A DNA stretch of 64,000 nucleotides, taken from assembly GCA_907165275.2 (NCBI GenBank), contig OU015650.1, positions 7,346,001 through 7,410,000 on the forward strand. The letters run 5' to 3'. The notes below the pieces were generated by a model, which did no database searches, had not been told where the DNA came from, and was given only the letters and a program-made list of their open reading frames with translations. Below, in pieces: positions 33,437 to 45,775 of the stretch. The DNA is from Zygaena filipendulae (taxonomy: Eukaryota; Arthropoda; Insecta; Lepidoptera; Zygaenidae). Within the stretch, counting starts at the first letter, position 1, and every line of letters begins with the position of its first letter. Position numbers and translations under genes: made by a program.

Positions 33437-35443
33437 TAAGTACATAAAATCGTATGTAAATAGTATGTAGGTATGTGTGTTGATTATTATTATTAGAACT
33501 ATATTATGTTTACAGTGGTTAAGTTGCGAGATTATTTAAATTTTTCAAAATATCTTTAGTTATTGTGTGATTATGATATATTATGATTATTGAGGTATCT
33601 GTTACCCGCGGTTTCCCTTATGTGAGTTTAGGCCTTTTCAAGAACCTTTTTTCCACGAAATGTGCCACAGCACAATCTAGTAATATCCGTCTATCAATGA
33701 AATTTTTAGAATGGTTTCATTATATTTCTAGATAATTATCTCCCAGTGTACCTACCTACCTTTTAAAGATACCTAAATACCTTTTCCAAGTACCTACAAA
33801 GTAAAACGGCGGGAAAGGCCTCTTGCACATGAGCTGTTAATTTATTTTATCGGTTATACGTAGTCTGTGAGTTAAACCAAAAAAAAACAAAGAAACGTAT
33901 AAAAATCAGATTTTAATATTATCTAGTTAAAAACAGGGTACAAGTATCAGCCTTTGCACGCACAAGAAGTGAAATTATTATAAAAACAAATGACCTAGCC
34001 CTAGGGAGTTAACTCTTGAAAATGATTTGAGTTGGATTCCGATTTTGATTTGATTTGAAGTGGAAATCGTGTTTCGAATCGTGTTAATATCTAAAGATGA
34101 CGTCTGACAAGGCAATAAAAATTTATTGTTTTCGTTGACAATTTAATGAAATCGAGAAATTTGACAGAAAAATTCGATATACAGCTTCGATGGAGACGCA
34201 ATCCCAAAGCTTCAAAGTAGCAAAATTTGATTCCGTTTCGATCCTGCGATCTCATTTCGATTCAAGCTCGATTGTGTTTTCGATTTTATCCTTAATCGAT
34301 TGCGTCAAGAGTATGACCTTTACTCGACTGCGTCAAGAGTAAGCCAGGTTGGACTATAACTGGAACAGTCGAACCGGTGTCTAGATGGTCAATAGGTACA
34401 TGTTTAGCACAATCGTTACGAAATACTCAACATCTATATATTTTACAAATAACACCTACATGCAATTATATCCTTTATTATATAGAATGTCTTTGCCTAC
34501 ATGCTAAAACGTTACAACAAAATTTTTTCCACCGTATCCAAAGAAGCTTCACAAAAGGGGAATAAAACAACCCCTAATGAACTAAAATATCATATTTTCT
34601 ACCGTCGCAACTCGCATATCATAATGTTTTCTAGATTGCAACGTCTAAAATCTCGTTCTTAAACTCTCCTCATCCTTAGACCCTTACAATAATTAGTAAA
34701 GAAGTATCTACTCTTGTCTTCACGAAGTATGTTGATATTCTCAGTGAATTTTGATATTTTATTAAAATTTTACTCTTATAAACTTTCTTCTCTGTTCAGT
34801 TTAAGTTTTTATAAATTCCAAGGGTTTTTTTATTCCTACCTATAGTAAGTATAAGGTATTACCTGTTTTACTTACCTTGTTTATTGGAACGTTGTTCATT
34901 AAAAAAAATTGAGCTAACTTTGTTAAGTAAGAAGATATTTATATTTTTTATGTTTCTGAAATAATTACATACATCAAGGTTATTATTCTTTTGAAAAATG
35001 ATATTCAATTTATTTAACTTTGAACTCATAATATTATGCAAATTTCATGGAAATATTCCAAGAATTTTGCTCCAAGTACATTACAAACGAGAAATTTAGT
35101 TCTAAGTACACAATCCCTTACATCTTACGGGACTGGATACAAAGTGTATATTCACCTAGACCGTTACAAACCTTAAGTATTCCATTTGTAGAACTCCTAC
35201 GAAACTATAAAGTGAACTCGCAGGAAGGTACCTACATTATATTAAAAGGACATTTGGTTAAGTTTCGCAATGTTATACCAATTATGTATTTAATTATTTA
35301 TTGTAACGATTTTCCAAATATTTCACTCCAGAATTTATCTTTGTTTAATTTTTTTTGCCTTTACGGATGTTTATCAATGTGAAGTAAAAAACATAAATGT
35401 AAAGTAAAGTAATAGCAAAAAACTTTAATAATTTTATTTATTA
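33437..35443. other. 2 kb AT-rich gene-free stretch
   Basis: 34040-34300 is rich in GAT/ATCGA-type words. The frame 35047-35382 (111 codons) lacks any recognisable motif. I find no gene or clear element. Confidence 0.35.
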
Positions 35444-35640
35444 TACTAGCTGTTCTCCGTGGTTTCTTTGGCATTAATTTCGGAGTTTCCGCGGGAATCC
35501 CAGGATAAAAAGAATCTTATGTCTTTTTATAGGTACCCCTAAAAATGTGCATGCAAAATTTCATGATGATCGGTTTAGTTAATTCGTGAAAGCGCAACAA
35601 ACAAACTTCTATTTGCATTCATACACCTATAATATCAAAT
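35444..35640 (+). mobile_element. SINE
   Basis: TACTAGCTGTTCTCCGTGGT start, TTTCCGCGGGAATCCCAGGA core, then ATGTGCATGCAAAATTTCAT and a GTGAAAGCGCAAC segment. Confidence 0.75.
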
Positions 35641-36038
35641 TAGTCATAATATAATAATTATTTTATTGTATTGAAAATACTTACAACACTTGCCAACTTT
35701 ACTCACTATTTGATCCATGGTAAGATCGCATCTTACATAAAAATGGCATTGACTATTTTATTTGGGTGTATAGTCTACTATCGCCCACAAAAGCACTCGC
35801 TAACGACTCTACATAAATTCTCTGTCGCAGCAAAATTTATCAGTGTGACAATATCTTTCACTGTTTATCTGCAAAATTAATTGAGTAACAATAGATAACT
35901 AGGTGTTCTTGAAGACTGTTATTTCATTTTAATATAGGTAATTGTTATTTTGAAAAGTAAAAGCTGTTTACTGCAAGAATCAATTTATATATGTATTATT
36001 CTATCGCACCGAAAGTAAACTGGGGCATATATTTTTAA
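35641..36038. other. Gene-free AT-rich stretch
   Basis: The 69-codon plus frame here has no recognised domain. Nothing else is supported. Confidence 0.35.
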
Positions 36039-36255
36039 CTAGCTGTGCCCCGCAGTTTCACCCGCGCGAATAGTTTTTATACAACAACTTTTTTCCCCGA
36101 CATCCGATTTCAATGAAACAAAGCCTATATGTAGCTCCAAGCTAAGCTTAATCTACCTGTGAAAACCGCATGACAATCTGTTCAGTAGATTCGCAGATTA
36201 TCGCGAACAGAGAGACAGACAGACGGACAGAAAATAATTTTCAAAACTTTTTTTT
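36039..36255 (+). mobile_element. SINE
   Basis: Same subtype as 25849-26052: CTAGCTGTGCCCCGCAGTTT, GCCTATATGTAGCTCCAAGC, then a (CAGA)n run and a T-rich tail. Confidence 0.8.
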
Positions 36256-36496
36256 TGTGCTTGTTTGCTTGTCACAATTATTATGCATAATCAAAAATCT
36301 TGCCCAAATCTTATGTAATTAACTTATGAAGTAACAATAATATAATTTATATTAGGAGTTTATCAAGTTACCTGTTATTAAGTATTTATTCGGCGACAGG
36401 AATATTCCTATCAAATATCAAGTATAGCTAGGCTTTATGGTTTCAGAGATATCGTCAGTACATAGGTGGAAATCTCTTATATTATGTATACAATAA

Positions 36497-36690
36497 ATTA
36501 GCTGTGCTCCGTCGTGTTATCGTCACCCGCGTGAGTTTCGAAATTCCCAAAGGAACAATTTTTTTTCCAAAAAAGTAGCCTTAATTACTCCTTATAACAT
36601 CAGCTATCTACCAGTGAAAGACCCGTCAAAATCGGAACAGCCGTTTCAGAGATTAGCCGGAACAAACAGACAGACAGAAAAATAAAAAAA
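36497..36690 (+). mobile_element. SINE
   Basis: TTAGCTGTGCTCCGTCGTGT start, GTGAGTTTCGAAATTCCCAA core, TCCTTATAACATCAGCTA, then AACAGACAGACAG. Confidence 0.7.
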
Positions 36691-36847
36691 ATTGATATTT
36701 TTATGTAAGTAGATACCGTGTTTAATTTCATATGCTTTTAGTAAAAAGCGGTTAATTTGAAATTACAAATAGACACTTCAATTTTATTTATACGTATAGA
36801 TATATAGATAGATTATAAATTATGTATAGATATATAGATTAGCTATT

Positions 36848-37341
36848 ATATTAGCTGTTTAACTGGTGTGAGTTTCGGAATTTCTGCAGGAATTCCTAAT
36901 TTACTGTGCCTAGGATAACCTTTATGAAAATCCAAGTTTTATCGCATTCGGATAAACGGTACGTTAGCGTATAAAACATGATGAAAAATAAATTGCATGA
37001 CTATTTATAGACCTATTTTTGACACCCGAGTAAAAAGCTTTCTATAAAGAATATCAAATACCTAATATACGAGTAGGCAAGTATTGAAAGGTAGTGAGCT
37101 ACCAATGACAATTAATTTATATGCATCAACCGTCTTAAGATTTGAGACATCATTAAAAGTTATTACGTATAAAAGGATATGATGATAAGGGCGTAGCGAA
37201 GAATTGGGGCTATTTGGATTCTAAGAAAAGTTTTTGATGGGTAGGTAGGTACCAAAAAAGTTCCTTATATTTTGTTTATATAATATTAAATTCATGCAAA
37301 GTTTGATAATGATGGCGCAACCTTGCCTGTTATATTGTGAA
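36848..37341. other. Degenerate SINE scrap and gene-free stretch
   Basis: TTAGCTGTTTAACTGGTGTG and TTCTGCAGGAATTCCTAATT are a weak plus-strand copy. The remainder to 37341 holds no gene. Confidence 0.4.
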
Positions 37342-37770
37342 CTAGCTGTGCCCCGCAGTTTCACCCGCGTGATTTTCGAGACTCCCGCAGGAACTCCAAA
37401 ATATAGCCTAATTTAGGTACTCCTTATAACATCAGCTAATTAGCAGTGAAAGTCCCGTCAAAATCCAACCACTTCTGAGATTTAACTCCAAAATTGTTTC
37501 ATATTCTTCTTCTCCTTTCAATAACAAACACAACAAAAAAAGAATTAGCGAAATTGGTCGAGCCGTTAACGCGTGACGCCGTGAGGGAAATTGGGATTCA
37601 TCCTACTAATATTATAAATGTGAAAGTGTGGATGTTTGTTACTCAATTACGCAAAAACGGCTGAACGGATTTGGATGAAAATTGGCATGCACGTTGTCAA
37701 GGGTACTTTTTATCCCGGATTTCCCGCGGGAACTCCGAAATTACCGCAGGTGAAACCTCGAGGCACAGCT
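37342..37770. mobile_element. Two SINEs in opposite orientations
   Basis: A plus copy starts at CTAGCTGTGCCCCGCAGTTT (37342). A reverse copy runs from about 37603 (TACTAATATTATAAATGTGA) to about 37770, ending in the complement of the start motif. Confidence 0.75.
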
Positions 37771-38117
37771 GCTTTTATATACTTATAATAGGTATATAGA
37801 TTAAAAAATCAGCAAATGTTAAACAAATAAAATTCGACACTTTTAAATTTTGTTTTCTATTAACTATCAACATGCAGTGAGAGCACTTTCTTCCTTTGAA
37901 TTAAATACAGTACCAACAAAATTCTCGAAATTCGAACTTTCTTGAACTATTATAATTTGCAGAGATAATATCTCTCATATTACCTAAATCAAAACTGAAA
38001 TTACAAATTTGAGTTCCAGGAATTTTAAATGTTGTTTTCGCCATTTCATAAATCGCACGGGGCGATTGCAAATCTACCTTTTTGTTTAGTGAAGTTTAAG
38101 GGTGTAGATCCTACGAA
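37771..38117. other. Gene-free stretch
   Basis: Nothing supported. Confidence 0.35.
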
Positions 38118-38640
38118 ATAAACTAAACTTATAAATGTGAAAGTGTAGATGTTTGGATGTTTGTTACTCAATCACGCAAAAACGGCTGAACGGATTTGGA
38201 TGAAACTTGGCATGCTCGTTGTCAGGGGTACAAACAAAGAAGGACATATGATACTTTTTACCCCGGAATTCCCACGGGAACTCCGAAATTACCACGGGTG
38301 GAACCGCGGGCACAGCTTGTATGAAATAAACAAGACAACATCAGATTTTATTTTAAGTATACATATGTTTTTTTTTTGTAAAACGTTTACATCACAGGTT
38401 TTCTTTCAATACATAAACATTGACATACTGAAAGATGTTTTTATACTATAATACTAGCTGTACCCCGCGGTTTCACCCGCGTTACGTAATTCCGGAGTTC
38501 TGGCGGGAATTCTATAGGATCAACTTTACTTATAAACCTTCCTCTTGAATCACTCTATCTATTGGTGAAAACCGCATGAAAATCATTTCAGTAGCTTTTG
38601 AGTTTATCGCAAATAAACAGACAGACAGACAAACAGATAT
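38118..38640. mobile_element. Two SINEs, reverse then forward
   Basis: The reverse copy at 38118-38315 contains GGAATTCCCACGGGAACTCC and CGCGGGCACAGCTTGTA. The forward copy at 38452-38640 starts ACTAGCTGTACCCCGCGGTT and ends in a (CAGA)n run. The 100-codon frame across the first is not a gene. Confidence 0.75.
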
Positions 38641-39287
38641 ACGCGACAGAGGACATGGTTGGTACATTATTTAAATTTGATTCTTTGAGTCGCAATATTT
38701 CATGGTAACAATAACAAATGAGATTTATCTTTCGCTTGGAAAAGGAGCAGGTAATCTTGCCGGTCCCGTCACAATTTACTTGAGTCCTGGAAATATGTTT
38801 AGCTGTTAATAAAGAGAGCACATTATTCAGACAAGCAATTGTATCTCTCACATATAACAAAAAGAAAGCTTCCTTCACTTAAGATTATTGTTGGATACTC
38901 ACGTTACACTTAAGCGAGATTTATACGTATTTTGCGTATGGAAAAGTAAATCACTTGTTCGTTTGATTAGAAAAATGTTGTTATTAGAATAAAATACATA
39001 ACATTAGCATTAAGTAAATGTAAATTGTTTTCTTTAGCAAATGTTATTCATAGAACAAGGGAAGGCTTCATTTATATTCAGTAGAATTACTGTTGCTGGA
39101 GTGGTACCTAAGCAAAACAAATTCAAGGAAACCGAAATAGGAATTATACAATGTCAGCGATAAATAGATGTTTGCCCGCAGAATATTATTGTGTAATAGC
39201 TTTTCCACGTGGTTTCATCCGCTTGAATTTCGGGACTAATAGATACCTACAGAGCGATTCTCTCAAGAGCTCCGTATCAAATCCTTA
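38641..39287. other. Gene-free stretch with a weak SINE scrap
   Basis: A degenerate plus-strand SINE start lies near 39190 (CCACGTGGTTTCATCCGCTT). No gene is seen. Confidence 0.35.
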
Positions 39288-39475
39288 CTAATATTATAAA
39301 TGCGAAAGTGAGATTGTTGGTTTGTCACGCTTTCACGCCTCAACGGCTCTACGGATCATCATGAAATTTTGCATACACGTTGTGAGGGATACAGAAAAGG
39401 ACACAGTGTACTTTTTATCCCGGCATTCTCGCGGGAACTTTAAAATTACCGTGAGTGAAACCGCAGGGAACAGCT
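39288..39475 (-). mobile_element. SINE, reverse orientation
   Basis: ACTAATATTATAAATGCGAA at the left and GTGAAACCGCAGGGAACAGC at the right. Confidence 0.75.
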
Positions 39476-40009
39476 AAAATAATATAAACCTTCGGGAAGA
39501 ATTTCTGTAAATGATAGTGAAATTATTATCAAAATTCGTAGCGTAATTAACAAGAACTAAGCGGACACATACGGGAATAGGGGCTTTGTTCTTGAATACC
39601 TAGATATATTTGCCGATATCGTGCCGAATTTATTGACCACTTTCGCTAACGAGCAAAAGTTGAACATAACTCGGGTTTTGATCTATAAAGGTATAACAAG
39701 AGCCTTATTAAAAAATACCTTGTAAAATTATTTGATTATAGCTTTCGCGGTAGGTGCCTATATATAATTTTGTTAAATTGTTTTTGTTTTATTATTTTTT
39801 TTCTCCTTGTTTTTGTAATGGAATATCAGCTCCTAACAAAAAGGTGTTAAACAGCTACTGAAGAATATTTATATTAACAGTTATTTACGTAAACTTAATT
39901 AAAGTACAGGTAAATGTAACTATTTAGTTTATTATAACAAAAAAAAATTAACACACATTACGGCAGCGCATAAAATATGAACAACAAGTACTGATTTGTA
40001 TATATATAA
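39476..40009. other. Gene-free AT-rich stretch
   Basis: Nothing supported. Confidence 0.35.
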
Positions 40010-40660
40010 ACTAGCTGTATTCCTCTCGGCAATTTCGGAGGTACCGCGAGAATAAAAGTAATACTTAATAAATAAACGTTGAAGATTTTCTTAAGAAATT
40101 TGCTTTATTTATAATTCGTGTCAACCCTAACAGCAAACAAATATGGAAAGTCTTAGCAGAGTTTATTAGCTACTTGTACCTATATGTAGATAGATATAGG
40201 TATATGGAGCTCACATCAACATTCTTTCGAAGTTTTCCAATATAAAAGATATTATTATTGTGTTTCGTGTGCCTTTTATGCAAATAGACTAGAGTCTACG
40301 CAATAACTTATCATTTAAAACAAACTTTCATCCTTCCACATTCCACATATTCATATTATGATAATACTAGCTGTGTGTTTCACCCGCGGTAATTTCGGAG
40401 TTCCCGCGGGAATTCCGGGATATAAAGTATTGTATATGTCCTTCTTTGTACCCCTGACATCGTGCATGACAAATTTCATTCAAATCCGTTCTGCCGTTTT
40501 TGCGTGATTGAGTAACAAACATCCAAACATCCACACTTTCACATTCATAATATTAAAATAGCCATTTGTTTACCAATTTAGTCATTTTACTGACTAGCTA
40601 TTCCCCGCGGTTTCACCAGCCGGTGTAAAAAGTAGGTAGGTACGTACTCTATATTCTTTT
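40010..40660 (+). mobile_element. SINE copies (one nearly full, two scraps)
   Basis: A scrap lies at 40010-40060 (CTAGCTGTATTCCTCTCGGC). A longer copy at 40364-40560 has TTCGGAGTTCCCGCGGGAAT and ends TTCATAATATTA. A third start is at 40594 (CTAGCTATTCCCCGCGGTTT). Confidence 0.7.
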
Positions 40661-40690
40661 CTGTACCCTGACAAGGATATAGGCTATAAG

Positions 40691-41030
40691 GATATAATGG
40701 AATAGAATAGAATAGAAAAAGTTTATTTGATACCATAAAGATAAAATAAGTACAACCGTGAGTCTTAAACTAGAATAGTTGGTACCAAAATGGCTACCAC
40801 TCAGCATTATGTCGTAGCACTAAGTTCCACGACGCTGATTTTCAGTGGCGACCGTAGAAGGGAGATGGCTTCACACTACCAATAAGACAACAACAACAAT
40901 CTACATTTCTTAAGATAATTTAAGTGGAGATAATTTAAAAAGTAAAAATAGAGTAAGTAGATAATAAAAAAGCTAAGTAAATTATCATAATGTATGATGC
41001 GGGGTATGCCTAAGAAGACTAAATATACAT
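40691..41030 (-). mobile_element. Possible 3' end of a LINE, reverse orientation
   Basis: GAATAGAATAGAATAGAAAA followed by GTTTATTTGATACCATAAAG reads on the minus strand as a 3' UTR ending in a (TATTC)n-type tail. No coding part remains. Confidence 0.35.
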
Positions 41031-41042
41031 ACAATCAGAAAT

Positions 41043-41260
41043 AAATCCCTACTAATAACACAAATGCGAAGGTGACTCTGTCTGTCTGTCTGTCTGTTAC
41101 GCTTTCACGCCCCAATGGCTCAGCCGGTCATCGTGAAACTTTGCATACACGTTGTCAGGGGTACAGGGAAGGACATAGAGTACTTTTATCCCGAAATTTC
41201 CGCGGGAACTCCGAACTTATCGCGGGTGAAACCGCGGTATTGGTGAAAACCGCATGAAAT
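41043..41260 (-). mobile_element. SINE, reverse orientation
   Basis: CTACTAATAACACAAATGCG, a CTGTCTGTCTGTCTG run, TTTCCGCGGGAACTCCGAAC and CGGGTGAAACCGCGG in the order expected for the complement. Confidence 0.75.
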
Positions 41261-41461
41261 CCGTTCAGTATTTTTAGAGTTTATCGCGAACAGACAGCCA
41301 GACGCGGCAAAGGCCTTAGTTTTATAATATGAAAGGATCTCAATAATGAAAATACGACTAAAGCTGAAGAGGTTGAAGAAGTTTCAAAAAATCTTGGAAT
41401 TTAGCTAAATTTATAATGGATATATAAAAAAATATTAGGTGATGATCTTCATATGAAATGA

Positions 41462-41780
41462 ATGGGCATGTTGACAAATTTTTCTTTTTTAGCCCGTCTT
41501 GTAGATTAATAAAAAATATTGAACACGTATTTTTTCTTTTTTTACGTAATCAAATAATAACGGCGATACATTGAATTGAAATTTCGCGTGACGTCACTAA
41601 CCGGATAGTTTGTATGGTGGTTTTAGCGGTTAGTGACGTCACGACCCACCCTAAACTTTAATGCGCTTTATCTCTGTATATTTTAATTTATTTGAAAAAG
41701 CAAAAAATACGTGTCTGTTGTTTTTTTATTTTCTAACTGACGGGCTAATTAGAATTTTGATTTTCAAAAGTAGTCCACAT
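41462..41780. mobile_element. MITE with paired TGACGTCA sites in its centre
   Basis: ATGTTGACAAATTTTT...AGCCCGTC at the left pairs imperfectly with GACGGGCT...AGTCCACAT at the right. Inside, GTGACGTCACTAACC (from 41589) and its complement GGTTAGTGACGTCAC form a central hairpin. A partial relative lies at 14161-14290. Confidence 0.65.
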
Positions 41781-41809
41781 CCATATTTTGACTTACGAAA
41801 AGAAATGAA

Positions 41810-42122
41810 ATCCCACCAAAAACATTTTCATGTAAAGTGATGCCTAGACGAGATCGTATGACGGGCACTCTCAAAAAGTTAAGTATCAGATTTCATGTAG
41901 AGCCAAGCTTATAACTTTACACACACTAACTCTACAGGGCCTAACTTCTCAAACTCTACACCTTAGTCAGAATATGTGGCTTGGCAGTTTCGTTACTAAG
42001 AATTATTGTAGGAATAACAGAAAAGTAATTAAGAGTGGATAAATTTTTACCTTACGCTAATATGAATGGAGCGAAAGGGCTAAGCCACATATTAGATATA
42101 TATAAAATGTTTTTTGGTGGGA
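41810..42122. mobile_element. Hairpin MITE, ATCCCACCAAAAA family, right arm shortened
   Basis: Begins ATCCCACCAAAAACATTTTC and ends AATGTTTTTTGGTGGGAC. The inner sequence matches the left arm of 53427-53872 (TAGAGCCAAGCTT, CTCTACACCTTAG), but much of the right arm is missing. Confidence 0.75.
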
Positions 42123-42713
42123 CTAAGTATACATAATATATTGTATCTATCGAGCGAAAACTTAATTTCCTCTTCCACACAATGTACCTACCTAATATCT
42201 ATAAATTGACCGAAAACATCCATTTGAGAACAAAGAGACAGCTAACATTACCCTAAATATTACCTTCTGTAGAATAGGTAACGACACTTTACTAAAGGTA
42301 AAGTGTAATAAATATTTTCCAGTCGACAAACAGGCCCGGGGGTGCGCTACGTTAAATATAATAATATAGACATATCCGAGCCAATTTCGTGCTTTCCGCT
42401 AAGCTTATTTCAGACTTGCCGCACGCAAACATACCCCAATACCTCTCTGCGCAAATAGATTCAATTTGCATTTTAGGGTTATAAGACGAGCAATAACACA
42501 TTATGTATATTCGTATATTTTCCTTCGCGATAAATAATGTTCTTGCTGTTTCGTTTTAGCATTTTCAAACAATATGTTTGCAACTTTACTGCTATGATAT
42601 ACGGAATGTACCTGGACAGTGGACGTCTGTCGACTTGTACAATGATGATGATGTTTAGGTAGATACTTGAAAGACTCAAAACCTTTAATTAATTATTAAT
42701 AATTAAGATAATC
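42123..42713. other. Gene-free stretch
   Basis: No supported gene. The 66-codon minus frame is not convincing. Confidence 0.35.
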
Positions 42714-42915
42714 CTATTGTAATATCATAAATGTGAAAGTGTGGATCTTTGGATATTTGTTACTCAATCACGCAAAAATGACTGAACAGATTTGGATAAA
42801 ATTTGGCATGTACGTTGTCAGGGGTACAGAGAAGGACATAGGGTACTTTTTATCCCGGAATTCCCGCAGTAACTCTGAAATTACCGCGGGTGAAACCGCG
42901 GGGCAAAGCTAGTCA
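42714..42915 (-). mobile_element. SINE, reverse orientation
   Basis: TTGTAATATCATAAATGTGA at the left. CCCGGAATTCCCGCAGTAAC and CGGGTGAAACCGCGGGGCAA at the right. Confidence 0.8.
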
Positions 42916-43830
42916 TAAATAAATTACCAGTGTAACCTGCAGTACCAAATTAACTTTTATCATTATCTTGATACAGGGTCGACTCCTTGAATGAGATGCA
43001 GAGAATGCTATGTTATGTTGGGTTTGTAATGGATCGACTTTGATCTTATAAAAAGTCTTGCGAAGCTGTACCCTTGTTTATGTGTAAACCATTTGTCTTT
43101 GGTCGTGAACAGCAGTACAAACCTAATCGGCGTGCACTGCATCTTAATTATGGAGTCAACTATATAGTATCATATTGCGAAGTTAATGTGGAAAATTATT
43201 TACTTTTCCTAGCTACAATTATAATTTTAAAGTGACTGTAACAGATACCTACACGTGCATTAGTACAATATAAAAAAAAACAAAAAAGTTCAAGGGAAAC
43301 CTTGGGTGTGCTCAAGCGGTCACTAAATCAACAAATAAATAATTAGACCTCAAATGCTTATTTGCCTGCTAATGTGTGACTTTGCCTGTACAATGTACAT
43401 GATATAAATTTTCCGGAAACCGCATAAAAATGCGTTGCGTAGCTTACAAGTTACTAAGTAAAAATAAATTCAGTAGGTAAGTATTTTTCCACAGTGTCGT
43501 TCATAAGAATCAAATTCGAGGGAGTAGTTTAAGTGGCTTATTTTTTGGCAAGTACTATTTTATTAATCGACTTCCAAAAAGGAGGACGTTCTCAAGTCGA
43601 CCGTATGTTTTATTTTTGTATGTTTGTTGCGCGATCACTCGAACACACACTAAACATAACAAAATACCGATTTCTCCCGAAATACAAAAATGCGCGTAAT
43701 ATTTTATCATTGGTATGTGCTACCTATACTGATCGTTTCGAAGTCAGTGCTAAACGAAGTAGGTAATAGGTATAAGACGTCCCCATCATAGAGGTAAGAA
43801 CAAATTGCGTGGTCCCCATCACACTGCAAG
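42916..43830. other. Gene-free flank of the hAT-like element
   Basis: About 43660-43760 (including ATTGGTATGTGCTACCTATA and CGAAGTCAGTGCTAA) is inverted at about 53255-53345, so the hAT-like element seems to lie inside an older inverted-repeat element. The start CGACTTCCAAAAAGGAGGAC near 43568 is a repeat word I associate with lepidopteran genomes. Confidence 0.5.
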
Positions 43831-44145
43831 CAGGGATTGAAAACCGGTACCAATATGGGTTCCGGTCCTTCATTTCGGTTCCTAAAAAGGTCCCTTTTTC
43901 GGTTCCGGTTCCGGTTCCGGTTCCGGTTCTGTTCCGGTTCCCTGTGTACCGGTACTGGAACCAATGAATAAAGGTTCCAATATACCGGTTCCATACCATT
44001 CGATTTAAAGGTTCTCTAAGAAAAAGACGATATGTTTGACGCTTCTTTGGCGTGTCTTTTTAGTAGTTTTAGTTCGTTTAGTCGATCAGCGTAGTTTGAA
44101 GTGAAGAACAGTTCCTGATTAATAGCGGTTAATTTCAGAGACCTG

Positions 44146-44361
44146 CAGGGCAATTATTATGTAACTTTTGTTACTATCATATTTCAGTTTCAATCAGAAA
44201 AATTTGTGAGATAGGTAGCTTTAACTTTTGAAGTATGATAATTTTGGTTGATTACTAGATATTGTAGGTGTCAAAACGTGCATATTGCAATCGCAAAACC
44301 GCCACGTTTTTGATTGCAACCGAAAAATGGTAGAAATAAAAGTTAGATAATAGCCTCTCTG
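44146..44361. mobile_element. MITE with ATTATGTAACTTTTGTT ends
   Basis: ATTATGTAACTTTTGTTACT at the left and GAAATAAAAGTTAGATAATA at the right are imperfect inverted repeats. A relative is at 59829-60051. Confidence 0.6.
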
Positions 44362-44365
44362 AATA

Positions 44366-45080
44366 GCGGCTAATTTTGAAAACCCTTTTAACTGGTCATC
44401 CTTTCGATAGGCTATCCTTTTCTTCTGTGTTATCCTGCAAAACGCTTATCTAGTGAAAGGTTAACTTTATCCTTAGGGTAACCCTAACCTTACGATAGGC
44501 TAAGCGTTTACCATATTATCATTAAAAGGGTATTTTTTTCCGGTTTATTGATGGGGTTTTTATTTATTTTATTTTTATTTTCGTTTATTCAGGACAACAT
44601 CAGCTACAAAAACATATAATAGATTTAGGTTGCAAGATTACACTATTAGCCAATGATAGTTACCCTTAATTTAACCTTTTGCCCCTCTAACTGGGCGGAG
44701 CGCGAAAACCGACAGCCGAGTAACTCCCGAGTCAAAGCTTTGACCGCGCGCCGCCGTCGCTGCCGCCACCACGGCTAGGAAAAGCGCTTCCTAAAGGGTT
44801 ACCCTATGAGATAGAGTTACCCTATCAGAAATGGTTTCTGTGAGGGTTTTTTTTATGTCATAAGGGGCAAACGGGCAAGTGGTACAGCTGATGGTAAGTG
44901 ATGAGGGTAACGCATTTGTATGATTTAACAACTTATTTAAAGGGGAACCCTATGAAAGGCTTTCCATATGATACAGTTAGTCGATCGAAAGGTGGCCAAG
45001 TCATAGGGGTATTTTATCCAATAAAAATATTCAAGCCTATCAATAATAAAATAAAGGGAGGGAAAGCGCTTCCTGTCCCT
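44366..45080. repeat. Left inverted arm of an inner element
   Basis: Contains AACTGGTCATCCTTTCGATA, GTGAAAGGTTAACTTTATCC, CGGGTAACTC-like and GTCAAAGCTTTGACCG segments, all present inverted at 52090-52607. The arm is longer than its partner because of extra sequence near 44560-44690 (a LINE-like TTTATTTTATTTTTATTTTC scrap). Confidence 0.7.
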
Positions 45081-45429
45081 GGTAATTAAGTATAAAATGG
45101 ACTGAGGTGAGTTTCATTGTTGTCACTGATATAATACTATTATCATTATTGTGTTTTGTGTAGTTACAATATAGTTTATAGTAATAATAAAATATAAAAA
45201 GAAAGATTTCATTCATTGTATGTTTGTTTGTAATGGATAAAAATAAAAAAAAAAATACTTGACAAATTTGAAAAACTCTTACACTTACAGGAAGCTACAA
45301 TATACGGGAAATAGGAATATTATAGGTAGCTGATAATGCTGATATAGGCTAAATTTTCGTGAGTGAATCCATATGGTAGTAATATAAATGAGAATGAGTG
45401 TGTGTTTGTTACGCTTTTTTTTATGTCAT

Positions 45430-45775
45430 AGGGGGCAAACGGGCAAGTAGTATACCTGTTGGTAGGTGATTACCGCCGCTCATAGACATCTGCAATACCA
45501 GAAGGCTTGCAGTGTGTTGCTGACCTGGAATGGGGATGGGAACTGGCTTTCAAGTGGAGCTGTCGGAAAACACCGTTAAGTGCTTGGCGACAGATTTGCA
45601 ACTTGAAGGTGGTAGCTAGCCAGCCGGGCACTAGAGAGCGCCCTACCACTATGCTATGGTTTCCTCACGATGTTTTCCTTCACCGATAGCTCAAGCTCAT
45701 TGTTAGGGTTTGAACCTACGCCTTGCGGCGTTTGATCCGAACGCACTAACCACTGAGCTAGCATCGCCGCTTTCA
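45430..45775 (-). mobile_element. tRNA-derived SINE, reverse orientation
   Basis: On the minus strand it opens with GCGATGCTAGCTCAGTGGTT (A box) followed by GTAGGTTCAAACCCTAACAA (B box), a tRNA-like head. Then comes a body shared with 56309-56540. Confidence 0.75.

Noticed and set aside
35047..35382. 111-codon plus-strand gene
   Set aside because: AT-rich, hydrophobic composition expected by chance, with no motif or splice support.
43707..43999. Minus-strand frames of 91-95 codons rich in Arg-Asn
   Set aside because: They are translations of the GGTTCC repeat in the hAT-like subterminal region.
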